This document shows positions 27,401-42,400 of a DNA stretch of 64,000 nucleotides, one piece after another (position 1 is the first letter of the stretch; each line of letters opens with the position of its first letter). Below the pieces are notes generated by a model. It was not told the DNA's origin. It made no database searches and saw only the letters and a list, made by a program, of their open reading frames with translations. The translations under genes were made by a program, and so were the position numbers. Source of the stretch: Enchytraeus crypticus (taxonomy: Eukaryota; Annelida; Clitellata; Enchytraeida; Enchytraeidae); contig CAJHZI010000689.1 of assembly GCA_905160935.1 (NCBI GenBank), positions 248,001 to 312,000 on the forward strand. Direction: 5' to 3'.

Positions 27401-30400
27401 CACCAGACGAAACGTTGCAGTTTAGTAAGAAGTTATTCACATCCGACGAAATGTAGCAAAATTAGGAATACAAACTTCATAACTAGTATGATATTAAATG
27501 TTGCCAATGGACTCAACTTCAGCTTGTCTCAGCCGAATATTCGACCTATGATGCGTTGTAGCGTAACACACATTGTTGACACCTATTAACAAGTCTTTCT
27601 GAAGTCTCCATATGTTAATATGATCTTGGAAATGCTTAGGCTTTAATACCTAGCCCATTGAACTATTAGTAACAATAACTGATATAACTAATAAAACTTC
27701 TTACTTAATCTACGATATAACATAATTAGCTATCAATTTCTGCGGTTTTCTTCTCTGCGTATGTCACACTCGTTCTTTCTTCATCGTAGATATCACTGTT
27801 AACTGTGTTATGTGTTGCAGTTGAACGGAGATGACAGATGCCGTTTTCATTGTGTTACTGCTGGTAACTGTTAAAATTCGTGGTTGCATTGTACCTAACT
27901 GCGGTTGTCAGATCATGATGAAATGAAGGAATAGATTATAATCTAATGCGACTATCTAGCGCTACTATCTAACGCTACAATCTAACGCGGCTATTTAAAG
28001 CTACAATCTAACGCTACTATCTAACGCCACTATCTAATGCGACTATCTAACGTTGCTATATAACGCGACTGTCTAACGTTACTATCTAACGCGACTATCT
28101 AACGCGATTATCTAGTGCGACTATCTAACGCGACTATCTAACGCGATTATCTAGTGCGACTATCTAACGCGACTATCTAACGCGACTATCTAACGCGACT
28201 GTCTAACGTTACTATCTAACGCTACTATCTAATGCGACTAACAGGACTATCTAATAAGTCTAACTGTCCCATCACGCATTAATAGTCTATTTAGACGTCA
28301 AACTATAAACTCACAAGTCTCACATTTTAACGATGAGACAACATTTTATTCTAAATTCTATAATATATTTTTGTGTTATTTTATATTTTATTGAAGTTTT
28401 GCGATTTTAATTAATTCAGACGACTTTCAATAAAAGGGGAGTGAAGTGCGAATTTCAAGAGTATTTTAAATCAGAAAAAATTGCATTTCAATGATTTGCC
28501 TTCTTACTTATTATTCTTTCACTAGAAATTATGTACATGTAACTATATGTATTCCTTGCTGTGTTACCGAGATTTTTGAAATCTAAGCTTCGGTTTGTTT
28601 TGCGTTGAAGCAAAACAGGGTGAGTCTCACTTTCCAGTCAAATATGCTGATCGTTTTGAATGCTGATAACGCAGAGGTTCTTCTATTCCAACAGCATAGA
28701 ATTCGTCATATTTCCTGAAGGGATAAAGTTTACAAATCCCTAAGTGTTTCTATAGCGTCATAGTTGCAAAGTGAAATGCCTTACCACTCACTGCATACAT
28801 TTTCCATTAATATTCTCTCCAACTATGCAGACTAGTGTTTCTATTTCACTCTCTCTATCTTTATCCTTCTGTCAAGTGCATGTTCAAAGTACATATTCAT
28901 ATTCTGAGTCTGCTTTTCACTTCCTATAGAAAACACTACATTGATCTACAAGTTAATCCCTTCACAAAAGGGCTATTTTTCATCAATAACTTAGGCATAG
29001 CTTGAGAAAAATATAGATTCTGAGGTGATTTCTTGTTGCCTTCCTGAATTCTTGCTTAATCGTCTCTTACTGAACGAGCAATTGACGGTTGATCAATTCA
29101 CCAGTGTCCCGAACACAGCAAGATATCTGAATTCTGTTTCATTATGACGCGATAAACATTCAGTTTTTACCATATTTCTATACAAAAAAAGATGTCTAAA
29201 GAAAAACAGATCCAGAACCTGATTAAGTAACTAGACTAATTCACTAACTGGATTATTTGGCAGTATTGGAAATAATAACATTTTTTCTAGTATAGCTACA
29301 TTTTTATTGCTATTTTCTTTTGCCTTAATTGGTTTGAACGTTTCTACAAGTGTGACGTTCATGCGTTCATGTGTATTCGCTCAGGGCATATAAGTAATTT
29401 AAATTGAAACAAGCAAAAGATATTGAAATGACGACAGCTCTGTGCATCAGACTAACGATCTGGTAATCATTTCAATAAAGAGCTACGAGTCGAATCATTT
29501 TGTCTCTAACGATCATTAAGTTGATAACTTGATTATTATATTGCAATTACTCAGGCATTAGACTAAAGGGCTATTGAGCGGCGAATCTTTAATTCCTTAT
29601 ACTATTATCACCAATTAATGGCGTCCAGTTTTACGTCGTGTTTTTCAAAGTCGCCGTTTCGAATTTGAGCAATGAACTGTTATTTATTGCCGTGTTCGTT
29701 AAGTTTTTCGATTTCTGTAAAATTGGTTTGAATATAGCACACGGTGACCTTTCTGATTTGTTGATATTGTATGATAGGGCTATTCTTATTATATCAAATA
29801 TTTAGAAAAAGTAAATATTTATAATAATTAAATGTCTACTAATTAGCAAGTTTCTTTTTAAAATTCTTGACAAATTAACATGCTTTATTGAAATTTTAAA
29901 TATTTCGCAAGCCATTGTCGATGTCTTAAATTCAAATTGGATAAGTCTTTGGAAGCGTAATTATATGTTGCTCTGGTAGTTTTTTCTTTGCAATTCGTAA
30001 TTAAATTCACTTCGGAGATTAACCGAGAAAGCTATCGATGCTCAAAATTTTAGTATTTCTTCCTACATTTTCTTAGACTTTGTCTATTTGAATAACTTTT
30101 CACAGTGTACAGTGCACGAATGCTTAGAATAATGTGCCACAATACATCAATGTTGCAATTTATTTTCTCATCTTAAACGTAGATAAGAGTAGACTTGCGC
30201 GTACTTGTACAGGCTATTATATTTATTGGCTGAAGCCTGTGGCGATATCGGTACGATACTCGACCGCGGATCAGTACGGGCGGGGTTCAAATCATGGGCT
30301 CGCACGTCAGTGACATCGCTTTCGAGTGAGGAAAGCTTTATTAAAGATTTATTGAAATTTAAAGCCTAATATAGAAGTAGTCTAATTAAAAAGGCCCCAC

Positions 30401-33400
30401 AAAATTGTTTGAAAATTTCAGTATTGAAACACTCTTTACCGCTCGATACTCCACTAGATACGCCAATTTTTGTCTTAGACAAGTAATTGTGCTGTCTTAC
30501 CCAGTGTTTGTATGTTATGACGCATTCTTGCCAACTTTTGTCAATATATTCTGAAAATTGACAATTCTAGAGTGCTTCGCAAAGTAACCCTCAGAGGAAA
30601 AGCGGACAACAGTAGAAGATTATACCTGCATCTGAAATTCCCATTTTCGACTTTCAGAAGTACACGAGGCGGAAAACTTTTTACATAAATTTTTGTAATC
30701 TCTGCTTATACAACTGTGACCTACACGTAATTCATATAATGTTGAGTACGATTCTCATGATTTCGAGCCATTAGAATCAAGTTTTTTCAACGGCTGATCC
30801 GGATTTTGTAGTGACAGGTGACGACGAATTTTCGTCAAGAAATCAGCTTAGGTAATTACGCAACAATTTTCTTTTTCAAGAGAGAATGATATCTACATGT
30901 AGAACAAGACCGATTGAATAGGCAAGCTTTTATCCTACTTTCCTTACAAGCAGGAGGCTTCACGTTCAATTCTTATCTGGGGATTCTCCGATAACATTTT
31001 GTAGTAAAGAAATCGACTTTAAAAATAACTTTTTCTAACTAGATGATTAAATTAGCTTTTTAACCAATAAATTTTAGAGAATTCGCAAGCCTAAAAATCT
31101 AACTGATAGTATCAATTAACAAAGTTAACATTACATTTGGTTATGTACTGGATAATAATAATTTATTCATTCTCGAGCTCATCATTAATGGCAAAATTCT
31201 GATGATAGTGAATATTCTTCTCAGAATCTTGAAGATAATTACGTAATTAAGATACAATACTAACATAAATATTAAAGCAGTGTTAAAAACTAACATAAAT
31301 ATTAAAGCAGTGTTAAAAACTAACATGAATATTAAAGCAATGTTAAAAACTAACATGAATATTAAAGCAGTGTTAAAAACTAACATAAATATTAAAGCAG
31401 TGTTAAAAACTAACATAAATATTAAAGCAGTGTTAAAAACTAACGTAAATATTAAAGCAGTGTTAAACTCATTTTACTGTGAGAATACTATCCATGATAA
31501 TCTATATCGTTGTTTATTGGAATATATAAAATTCTTTATGACGTTTAGAAAATTATATTATAGGCCTATACTTTAGTCTGTATACCGGTTCTGCATTGGT
31601 CGATATATAATATGTTATTCCAGTGTTCGAATCCAGGGAATGTCGTTATGATTGAGGACCAGTTAGTTACGATTTTAATATATTTATGTATAACGAGATA
31701 ATTAAACCCATAAATGTTTTGCCATGTAGATAGGCAATAATTTAATAGGCACGCTAGCAAGACCTATTTAGACCTACTTTAGATGCGCTCGTGTCTTGTG
31801 GCTATGCTTAGATGAAATCGTTTAACAACTCGTTTAATTTGCTTTCTTACTATTATTTATTTGTACATCAATGACCACTTCTGCGTCGGCTTCATTAGCA
31901 AATTAATTACATACTTGTAGTACTATTGGTACACTCTACCTTATTGTTCAATTTTATTTGAGCTTCATTTTAAGTTTTTTGATTCGGGTGTATACATTTG
32001 TGAAATTTTATTTTGATTACTTCACTGGTACAGCAAACATTCTATTGTTTTACTTCTAATCAACGTGAAGCCTTTGAATAGGGGCATTTTCTAAATAAGT
32101 CTTTAAACGTTGAATAGAAAAGTATTCAAGTTATCATAAACAACAACAGTGAAATCTCAATGTAACTCACTGTGTAAAGCGACAGGTAACGTTATCAAAT
32201 TTTAAATGATTTATCCTAAGGTGAATTAAACGCCTGTGGGTTCATATCGCAGACGATCTGATCTTAAAATAAAATATCTTATATTCACGGGACTGATGAG
32301 ATGTGTTATTGACGAAATGGATTAGAAAAATAATGAAACCAAAATTATATATAGCCGAATTGCTAAGGCATGAGATATTATTACAAATCAAATGATCGCG
32401 AATGATAGTTTCACTTAACGTACACTTAAACTTTACCCGGTTATTTTTCCCTCTTCAAACCGGCGCTCAATTGGACCTTTCGATTCTGTAACTTCAGAAT
32501 AAGTCAATAAAACAAATGAATTCAATAAAATATTAAATTTTGTGCTGTAAAACAAACTTAAAGAAGTTTCAAAGTCTATGAAGTCCGTCACATTACTTAA
32601 TTAGTTGTCCACTAATCAATCTCAGCAATTATTTTATTTATTTAATTGTCAATCATAGTTCCTAAAACCGATCATTTCTTCTTAGGATTCTTATCGTCCG
32701 GAGATTCGCTGTTACCGGGTAACTACGGACTGCGGGATCAGCTTGCCTCGTTGACGTGGGTTCAGCAGAACATCGATCTATTCCGAGGTGACAAGGACCG
32801 AGTGACGCTCTTTGGCCACAGTGTCGGTGCCTCCAGTGTGGGACTGATGATGATAATACCTCAGGCACAGGGTATGACTAGTTTAGGTCTTCTATCTGGT
32901 AAAGCGGGTAAAGCTAATGTTAACGTCAGTTTCCACACTCGAAAGCGATGTCAGTGACGGGCGAGCCCAGGATTTGAAACCCGCACTTACTGATCCGCGG
33001 TCGAGCATCTTAAGGACTTCGCCAATGGCTCCAGTCAGAAAATTACTCTATGACTTTTGTAATTTCTCCACTATGCTTTAGAAATAGACTTTTGCTGTTG
33101 ACATAACAGATACTAAATATAGAATTGGTGTAGTTTCTCAACTGTGCTTTAGCAATAGACATATGCTAATAACATAACAGGTAAGTATTAGGAATTATAT
33201 TAAACTCACTCTCTTCATATCTGACTATTTTTACACTTTCGTATTGGGTAGATAGCTTAATCTAAGAGCGCCATTATCAAGTTAATTTTTGTAATTTTTA
33301 TAAGCTTGTTTTTAAATCTGTATTCAAACTGGACTTAAGTTTAGAGTTATGTTTAGATTTGTTTACCATTTCATTGGTGGGCTACTCCTTACGTGAGTCT

Positions 33401-36400
33401 TATTTAACCATTTAAACTATATGAATTTGTTTATATTAAATTAGACAAAATCAAACAATTCCGCGATTAAGCTATCATAGGTCTCTGACTTGATTTCTCA
33501 TATTATATCCACACTACATTCGTCTAAGGCCTAACATGTTTATCGCCTTGAAAGCGGTTTAATCGCAATATAGTTCGTTCGTCTTGAAATTAGTTCAATT
33601 GACGGTGTTGTTCCTTCGCCAGTCAATGGAAGAAAAGAGTCACTACATCAGGATCACTACTTCCAGTATACATTGCAAGCAATTATAAAATCCTACGTAC
33701 GCACTAGTCAGACATGTTTGTAATAACACAGCTCCTAATAATCTTATCTCCGTTTAGTTTTTTATTCGACTACAATTTTAATCGACGGTTCCTGTTTATC
33801 GCTGTAGCACGCAAACAGATTTATTGCCGCCTGAAGGCTTTGACGCATACCATTGCGTCAACGTCTTCCGTTGCGGTAGAAACACTTGACGAAACTCTTA
33901 CCGACAAAATTCCAGTATTAGATTTCAAAGTATTTTCAGTTAGCACGATAACAAATAGCGCAGACTTAACCAAGCTTAGACCATAGAGCTAGTACAGCAT
34001 GCTTTACTTACACTGGCGTAGTTCATCATGGATGAGTTTAACATGCTATACTTAAGCTGGCTTAGTTCATCAAGGATGAGTTTAACATGTTCTATTTAAA
34101 CTTAATTCATCTAGGCTGAGTAAGACATGTTGTACTTAAACTGGCCTAGCTCATCATGGATGAGTTTAACATGCTTTACTTAAACTGGCTTAGTTATTAG
34201 AACCCTGTACCAATTCATGTAAAGAGTCGATACAGATCATAAATGCATTAATAGATAAAATGAAGTGTTGGATAGGAGACACTCTATGGGGGAGGGGTAG
34301 TTTAAGCTTCTATGACCTCTAGTTTGCTACTAGAGGTCATGGAAGACATAATAGAAAGAAAGAGAAGCAAACGCAGGCCAGGATTAGGAGTTTTAGATGT
34401 TTGAAAGATCGACTGGTATGTGGACATGAAGAGGATAGCGGACGACTGAGAAAAGTGGAGGCGCTATGTACGATGGATCTGCGAGTGAGTAGTACATTAA
34501 GATAGAGAGGTAATCTAGTCTAAGCAAATAGCATTATTGGTTAGGTATCCGATTGCGGATCAGTAGGTGCAGGCTTCAAGTCCAGTGCTCACGTCGTTCT
34601 TGGCCATACTTTCCAGATTGTGCTCATTATGGACCAGGTATTAGCTTAATTTTTGATGCAACTTGAAAATCCAGAGCGTGTTCAAGAAGTTCTGACAGAT
34701 AGAGAAGGCTCATCAACGTCTAATTTGGACAGGTGAAGAACTAAATCCATTGTAGATCATCTAGGTTTGCATTTAATTCGTGCCAGGTAGTTAGCCCTTG
34801 ACTAAGGCCGGGGCTGAAAGATACGGCTGCACCTAAACTGGTATTGATGGATAGTCCTGCACCAAGATTAGGCTATCTAGCCTCAGATTGCGCCTAATAG
34901 GCCTAAGTTTTACAGATAGGCTACGTTCTATTAGCAGAGATGACCATTTAGAAGCTAGACGAATGGATGTATAAAAGCTGTCGGAAGCAATATTCTAATA
35001 TCGCTTTTAGATGAGGAACCAGATGTTAAATTATTTGTTCATCATTGACAGATGTAAATCAAAATATAACGCCTATACCATTTGAGACGTTTAACCGGTA
35101 TTTGGATTTACGTGTGTGTTGTCTAAGGAGCTTTTTATAAAGTAACTATACGAGATCTGTGGTTGATTATGTAGTTATTCCATTGGACGCAGCATTGATA
35201 TATCTGCACTGAATTCATTTCATAATGAGCGGCGGCGTGCAATTTTGTGCACATAATTCTTTGCACTCTTAGTAACTCGTGGGTTGACTGCAAATTGGAA
35301 CTTAAGCGATAGAATGTCTGTGAATTTCTATCCTTACGTCAATCCTTATGTCTATCTGCTGTCTATTTGCATGTCTACATGTATATCTAATTATACGTCT
35401 ATCTGTATGCCTATCTGCATATCTACCTGTATGTCTATCTGTATGTTTATCTGTTTGTCAATCCTTATGTCTATATGTATGTCTCTTTGCACAAAAACAA
35501 ACGCAATTTCTTTACTTTCATTGGATATTGATGGAGCGTCTGTACATTTGCTTTGATATACATGCATCTTATTATAATAACCCATATTTATTCTAATATA
35601 CAGTATAAATAATTTCTTAGTCTACTACGTAATGTCTTTTAATTGCATTGTGTATTATGTCATATATTACATATAGAATTAAATGGTTCATTAAATAGTT
35701 CATTAAATGTCGCATTACATAAATCATTATATGATGGATTACTTAAAGCAATACATGATGTATTACTTAAGACTTACATGATGCATTACATAAAGCATTA
35801 CACGATTTATTGCATAAAGCATAATCTGATGTATTGCATAAAGCCTTACATGATGTAGTACGTGAAGCATTGTATGATGTATTACACACAACATTACGTA
35901 AAGAATTGTCTGAATCTCTCTCTACATTACATGATGTGTTACCCACAATGTTACATGATGTATTACATAAAAATTTATACATTTTTTTAATATCCTGCCT
36001 ATCCATTTATTACATAAATTTTGCTCAGCGAAACTTATTCATAAGTGTCTATATAACAGATCATCCTCATCCACAGTATTGGCAAACATTTTTGATCTCA
36101 ATCATGCTAACTACCCCACAAGACTATACGGATCTAGCTATCTTTACAAGAAGTCTTCTGCCACTTTTTATAAATCATATGTCAATGATGCCTGCACAAA
36201 CTGGAACGAAATTCCAACCTCTATTAGAAACATCAACTCTCTCTCTACATTCTGTCATAAATACAAACATTACTTACTTAATAACTGGTAATCTTCCATT
36301 TCCATCCACACTCTTGAACATTTTATGATGATTTTGATAGCTTAATCTAGATATTTTAAATTTTATTAATCTATAAAAATGGTTATGTATAATTACTTGT

Positions 36401-39400
36401 AAATGATTTGGGCTCTCTCAGAGTTCTTTGCCGAAAAACTATACTGGAGTGAAAACTGGGTGTTCAACCGGATAGGACGCCTTGCGTCCTCTTTGATGGC
36501 CTAGTTTTTTACTTATTTCTTATGCAAATTTTTTTGTTGTTGTTTTATTTTGCACTTACAGGATGTATTGCACCTATGATTAAGGTTCTGATAACGCTTA
36601 TTTAATTTTTTTTTGTCAACCGTTCACTGATGTGATTACTCTGTGAATTTTGTGAAACTTCGTGTAATAATAAAACATATTTCTCTCTCTCACATAAAGC
36701 CTTACATGACGTATTACACATAGCAGTACACGATGTGTTACATAAAGCATTACATGATGTATTATATAAAGCATTACATGATGTATTACGTAAAGCACTA
36801 CACGATTTGTTACCCACAACGTTACGTGATGTATTTCATAAAACATTACATCATGTATTACATCTACACAGTATAATTGCCCTCTGTCACGTGTTGGCGC
36901 AGGGTTATTCCACAGAGTGATAGCTCAGAGCGGGGCGGCTACTGCACCCTACAGCACGCACATTCCCAGGAGCGCAAACTTCAGTCGCTACGTCGTCAAG
37001 GTCGGTCAGCTGTTTGACTGCGACAGGATACAGTGGGCGGAGCTTATCGACTGTCTACGTAGAGTCCCCGCCCAACGCTTCATCGACAAGAGAGGCAACG
37101 TGAGTAAAGAGTTTATCTTCTTAGGCTGCCCTAGAGACTGGAGTGAGATTTGGGTGAGCAGGATAGTGTTCTCACGGAAAGACGCCCATGCTCAGTAAAT
37201 TTTAGTTGAGACGGAGGAAGGCATAGGGGCTCACCTCGTCATAAACAGAATCCCCAAGAAAAATAGGATGTCAAGAGGAATGTTTGATGATTTAAAGATC
37301 CACTCGTATGTGGACATGATGAGGAATACGAAAGATTGAGATAAGTGGAGGCGTTATATACAATGGACCTGCCTGTAGACAGTGCACTAAAAGTGAGAGA
37401 GAGATTAGAGAAATGTTTAGTATTTATTTACTTATTTATTTATCTTACGCACATTATGAAATATAGACATTTACCTGAACAGATGCGGAGCCTGGACGGA
37501 GATAAAGGTTCACAGGTGGCGCTTAGATATGAATTAAAGCCTTAAAGGCCCGCCATATATCATTGCTGATCTCTGAGCTCCTAGTATTGGGGTAGTTTAC
37601 TCCTAGTATTGGGGTGGTTTGCTCCTAGTATTGGGGTAATTTTCTCTTAGTATTGGGGTAGTTTGATCCTAGTATTGGAGCAGTTTACTCTTAGTATTGG
37701 GGTAGTTTGCTCCTATAGTATTGGGGTAGTTTACTCTTAGTATTGGGGTAGTTTGCTCTTAGTATTGGGGTAGTTTAGCCCAAGTATTGGGGTAGTTTAC
37801 TCCTAGTATTGGGGTAATTTGCTCCTAGTATTGGGGTAGTTTGCTCATAGTATTGGGGTAGTTTGCTCCTAGTATTGGGGTAGTTTGCTCCTAGTATTGG
37901 GGTAGTTTAGCCCAAGTATTGGGGTAGTTTACTTCTAGTATGGGGGTAGCTTGCTCCTAGTATTGGGGTAGTTTTGTTCCTAGTATTGGGGTAGTTTCCT
38001 CCTAGTATTGGGGTATTTTACCCCCATTCACTCATTCGACAAAGTACATATGAAATCCGCTTAAATTGGATGTTTGATTGATATAAAAAGGTTTGGCTAA
38101 GGTTGAGTTGGAACCGTTTGATTGATATAAAAAGGTTTGGCTAAGGTTGAGTTAGATACCGTTGTTGTGTTACTGTTAGGGTATGGTTAGAGTTTGCATA
38201 ATTCTTTTCCCATTACGATTTCTTGACCTGTTACATTATTATATTAACATTCCACTAATGACATTACATGCATTTTACACAACGACTGATAATGGCAAGG
38301 TGTAAACATTTCAGTTGTTAAGTTGCTAATGTATAGCACTTCGGGCGGATTTTGAAGATTTGAATTGTGTTACGTTGTTTAATTAAATTGTCGTTGTCTA
38401 AATCCATTACCAATGAAGAAGCATCTAAAGAATGGTACAAAATTTGGCAGATGTCAAGTTCGCTGCTATCAAGTTCGACGAAGTCTTTGACATAGCTTTC
38501 GAATTAATTGATTGACCTCCAAATATGTCCGTACCATGCATTGATTTGGCATCGACCATATGTAATAACGTTATGTCATTGCTGACATATATGATAAATT
38601 GCAATAATCATTGTTGATGTGTTCAATTCCAGAATATTAGAAACTAAAGAGATTGACTACATAGGCTAAGCCTGTACAGTGGACGATTGCATGTTATCTA
38701 TCGATATAGCTCACATAAGAACTATACAATTATTTGGTTACTAATTAATTATAAGGGTTACTAACCTTTCAACAAGTTAACGTTCTACAACTGGCTGCAG
38801 CCAGTGGCGATGTCGGTATGATATTCGACCGCGGATCAGTATGTGCGGGGTTCAAATCCTAGGCCATCCCGTCACTGACATTGCTTTCGAGTGAGGAAAC
38901 TGACGCTAACATTAGCTTTTTACATGTATTTAAATGTAATATTAGACATATGATTACTGATTAGTCCCTATACTATACTGGGCTTATACTATACTAAGCC
39001 TATACTATAGTAGGCCTAAACTATACTAGGCCTATACTATACTAAGTCTATACTATACTAGGTCTATACTATACTAAGTCTATACTATACTAGGCCTATA
39101 CTATACTAGGCCTATACTATACTAAGCCTATACTATGCTAGGCCTATACTGTACTATCATTAATTGATTTGTCATCTCTTTGTCTAGTTCCCAATGTACG
39201 ACCCGATTGATCCGGAATTTCGACCGTTTGTCGACAAAATGATCCTGCCGGATGTCCCTCGAAAAACATTCTTGAGGGGTGACTTCACGAGAGTCCCTAT
39301 TCTACTGGGAACTGTCAAAGATGAATTCGGTCAGTGATTTCATCATCAGTAGTTCTTATTAAATTCTCTCTTAGTGAACTACCTACTGGCAGGTCCATGG

Positions 39401-42400
39401 CAATAGACCTGTGTTTTAGACAGTGTTTTCATCATCAGTAATTCTTATGAAATTATAATATTATTATTTAATTTTCCATAATTTGCTATACTGAACATAT
39501 ATATTTACTTTATCTTATTAAGTTATTGCCAACATATTAAATTCAAATTCAAATTCATACTGGCTTTATGAGCCTTCTGTTTTGATGAATTTACCTAATA
39601 ATATTAACATAATGTAAAAGATCGACTCATCTTGATCGGATTGATTGATTTTATTAACTGATTGATCTATTGAGTAATTAATCAACTGATTAGGTGATTG
39701 GTTAGTTGATCAATCAATTAATTGATTGATTGTCACTGTATAATTCAGCTAACTATTTTAACGGAGGAGAGAGGCACAGGGACGAGTTTGATAGAGCTCT
39801 GGACGGGTATGTGGATAAAGTCTTACATCGCGACCAGGCTCTGCTCGATGTTGTCAGGTTCACGTACACGGACTGGTCATCTAGATATGAGGACGGCTCT
39901 TTTCCCTACCTCAGAGGCGATGTATGTGTAGAGATATGCTGTCAATAAAGTGTTAAAAATATTTACAAATGTATAAAATCATAAAATGCCTAACTGACAT
40001 TTGTTGGACTATGCTGCTTTTGTTTCTCTTTTAATATCATCATCATTAATCATCATTATCATCTTCCCTTGAATCCCAGTTTAACTAGAATCGGGATACC
40101 AATAGACTGTCTCAATTCCTCTCTGTCCTACATCATATCAATCGTCAATCCCTTAACGTCAATCCCTTATATGAGACTTTTCCATTCTCTTTTATTATAC
40201 TGTTAAATAACGACAATTCTATGACATACAGTATGATGTATCAAATTAATTCAATTCTCTGCTTTTCTTTTCATCTCTCTCTAAGCGAATACATAGAAAA
40301 GGGCCTATGTCAATCTGATATACGTAAATCTTTGAAATATTGCTTTTAATCATTTTTATTTCTATATGCTTGTATACTGATTTTGTGTAATGTTTTTATT
40401 TTAGTTCTCTGTCTGTGATTACCTTCACTCTTGTACGTGCATGTAGGATATTCTAATTCTATTAAGTTTCTACTTTTAATGAACTAAATCCGGAATATTT
40501 AAGCGCTTCCATGGCCTGTAACTTTCGTTCACACAAACGTTTCCATATTTCGCTTTTCTTATTTGCTTTACCTGCGTTTTTATACTGTTTGATGTGATGA
40601 ATAAAAAAGTAAATAAATACATTCTACAGTCGTCTGCAATAATATGTTCCGGTTTTCTTCTAACTCCCCAATCATTTACATAACATTCAACATTTTAAAA
40701 AATTAAAAGTTTTTTCCCTGATACATTGAATATTTCCAGTTACTGTCCGACATGCACATGGTTGCACCTATAGTGGATATGGCGGATATCCTATCCAAGT
40801 ATCAGCGCGAAGTCTACCAGTATCATTTCAGCGTTGACTCCAGCTTTCATTCCATCGAGCTAAACTACGTGTTCGGCACGCCCTTCAATGGACATTTCGC
40901 GGACGAAATGACCCTCAACGGTACGATAGACAGCTTTACAGAGGCAGATAGGAATCTGAGTCTAATCGTGATGAGAATGTGGGTCAACTTCGCCTACAAC
41001 GGGTAACTACTGAAATAACAAACTTAACAGATTCTTCTAGAGCAATCTTTACACCTCTTAAATTAGCATAATATAACGGCACACTGGATGAGGAAGCACA
41101 GAAGCTTGTTTAAGGCCCATTTCCTCCATGGTTATTGGTAATCGTTGTCTTTTGACGGTGTATCAATTATAACCGGCGCGGATTTAAGAATAACCTTCCA
41201 TCACCCTGGGATTTGTGCCTTCATTACAAGATACTATAACGCAATATACATGTACCTTGGAAGCTTTATTATTTTCATATTGTAATTCGTATGTAGCTGT
41301 GATTTGGATATTTAAATATTTTGTAAATTCTCTCAATTTGGGTCTTAGAAAAAGAAGACAAACTGTAGACTTGTTTGATGTTCATTGACTGTTTCATCAT
41401 CAGCAACATGGAAGTTATGATCTTCCTTAGTCTTTCTATCTCTCTCTCTCTCTCTCTCTCTCTCGCTCTCTCTCTCTCTATGTCTATCTCACTCCTAGTG
41501 TACTGCCTAGTAGTAGATTCAGGTTTATAGCTCATCCATATATTTTTACCTTATGGTTTTTCAGAACATCTACACACGAATGCGCTATCAAACCTTTTAA
41601 AATAGCATGTCATGTCTTATCCATCTTCTGGCTTTCCCTTCTTCAATGTCAAAGTAAATTAAACAATAAAAACTACTTTATCAAACATAAAGTTAACAAT
41701 TGCATAATTAATCTTATCTCTCTCTCTCTCTCTTAATGCACTGCCTACTGGCAGATCCATGGTATATAACGCCTCCACTATTCTTTGTCTTCCGCTTTTC
41801 TCTTCATCTCCACATATGCGTGGGTCTTTAAATCATCTAACATACCTAATCTCGGCTTGCCCCTGCCTCTTTTCCTTATCATTCTACCTTCCATGACCTC
41901 TATTAATAGACCTTCCCCTAGGATATGTCCTATCCAACTCTTCTTCCTATTTCTTAAAACATTTATCTGATATAACTAATCAATTAATTAATATTATCTA
42001 ACTAAACAATTCAACGATTTTTCTAGATGGTAGCTCTGTTTCGTGTTACTTCTCTAGTGTACCGACAGACGAGAGATCATCCATAGACTGGAAGACGTAC
42101 AATCACAAGAACAGAAACTATCTGAGTTTCAACGTTCATGACGTCGCCATGCATCATCACTTACGGGCTCAGAATGTTGCCTTCTGGAACAATCTCGTAC
42201 CCTCCATCAGCCGCAACCTGAACAGTTCCTCCGAGATCAACCCTGGTGATCACGTGTATGAAGCCCCCCCGGTTAACGTCTGGTTTCTACTGGCCGCCGT
42301 CTGCATCCTACTAGCCATAGTTCTGCTGCTGACTGTATTATTCATCAAGACGATAAGAGACAACAAGAAATATCGCAACGCTATGACTATATACGCCGCT

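Noticed and set aside
31141-31576. Repetitive proteins on both strands
   Set aside because: The frames stay open only because a 30-bp unit is repeated; there is no start context, splice logic or homology.
33714-33986. A 90-codon open frame with a hydrophobic start
   Set aside because: No family resemblance and no good donor in phase. It lies in an intron next to a minisatellite.
35284-36006. Cys-rich and Met-rich peptides from this stretch
   Set aside because: They come from 12-bp and 24-bp tandem repeats.
42027-42057. Earlier acceptor for esterase exon 10 at ttctag|atgg
   Set aside because: In phase 2 it gives a stop at the second codon; the next AG gives the conserved continuation.
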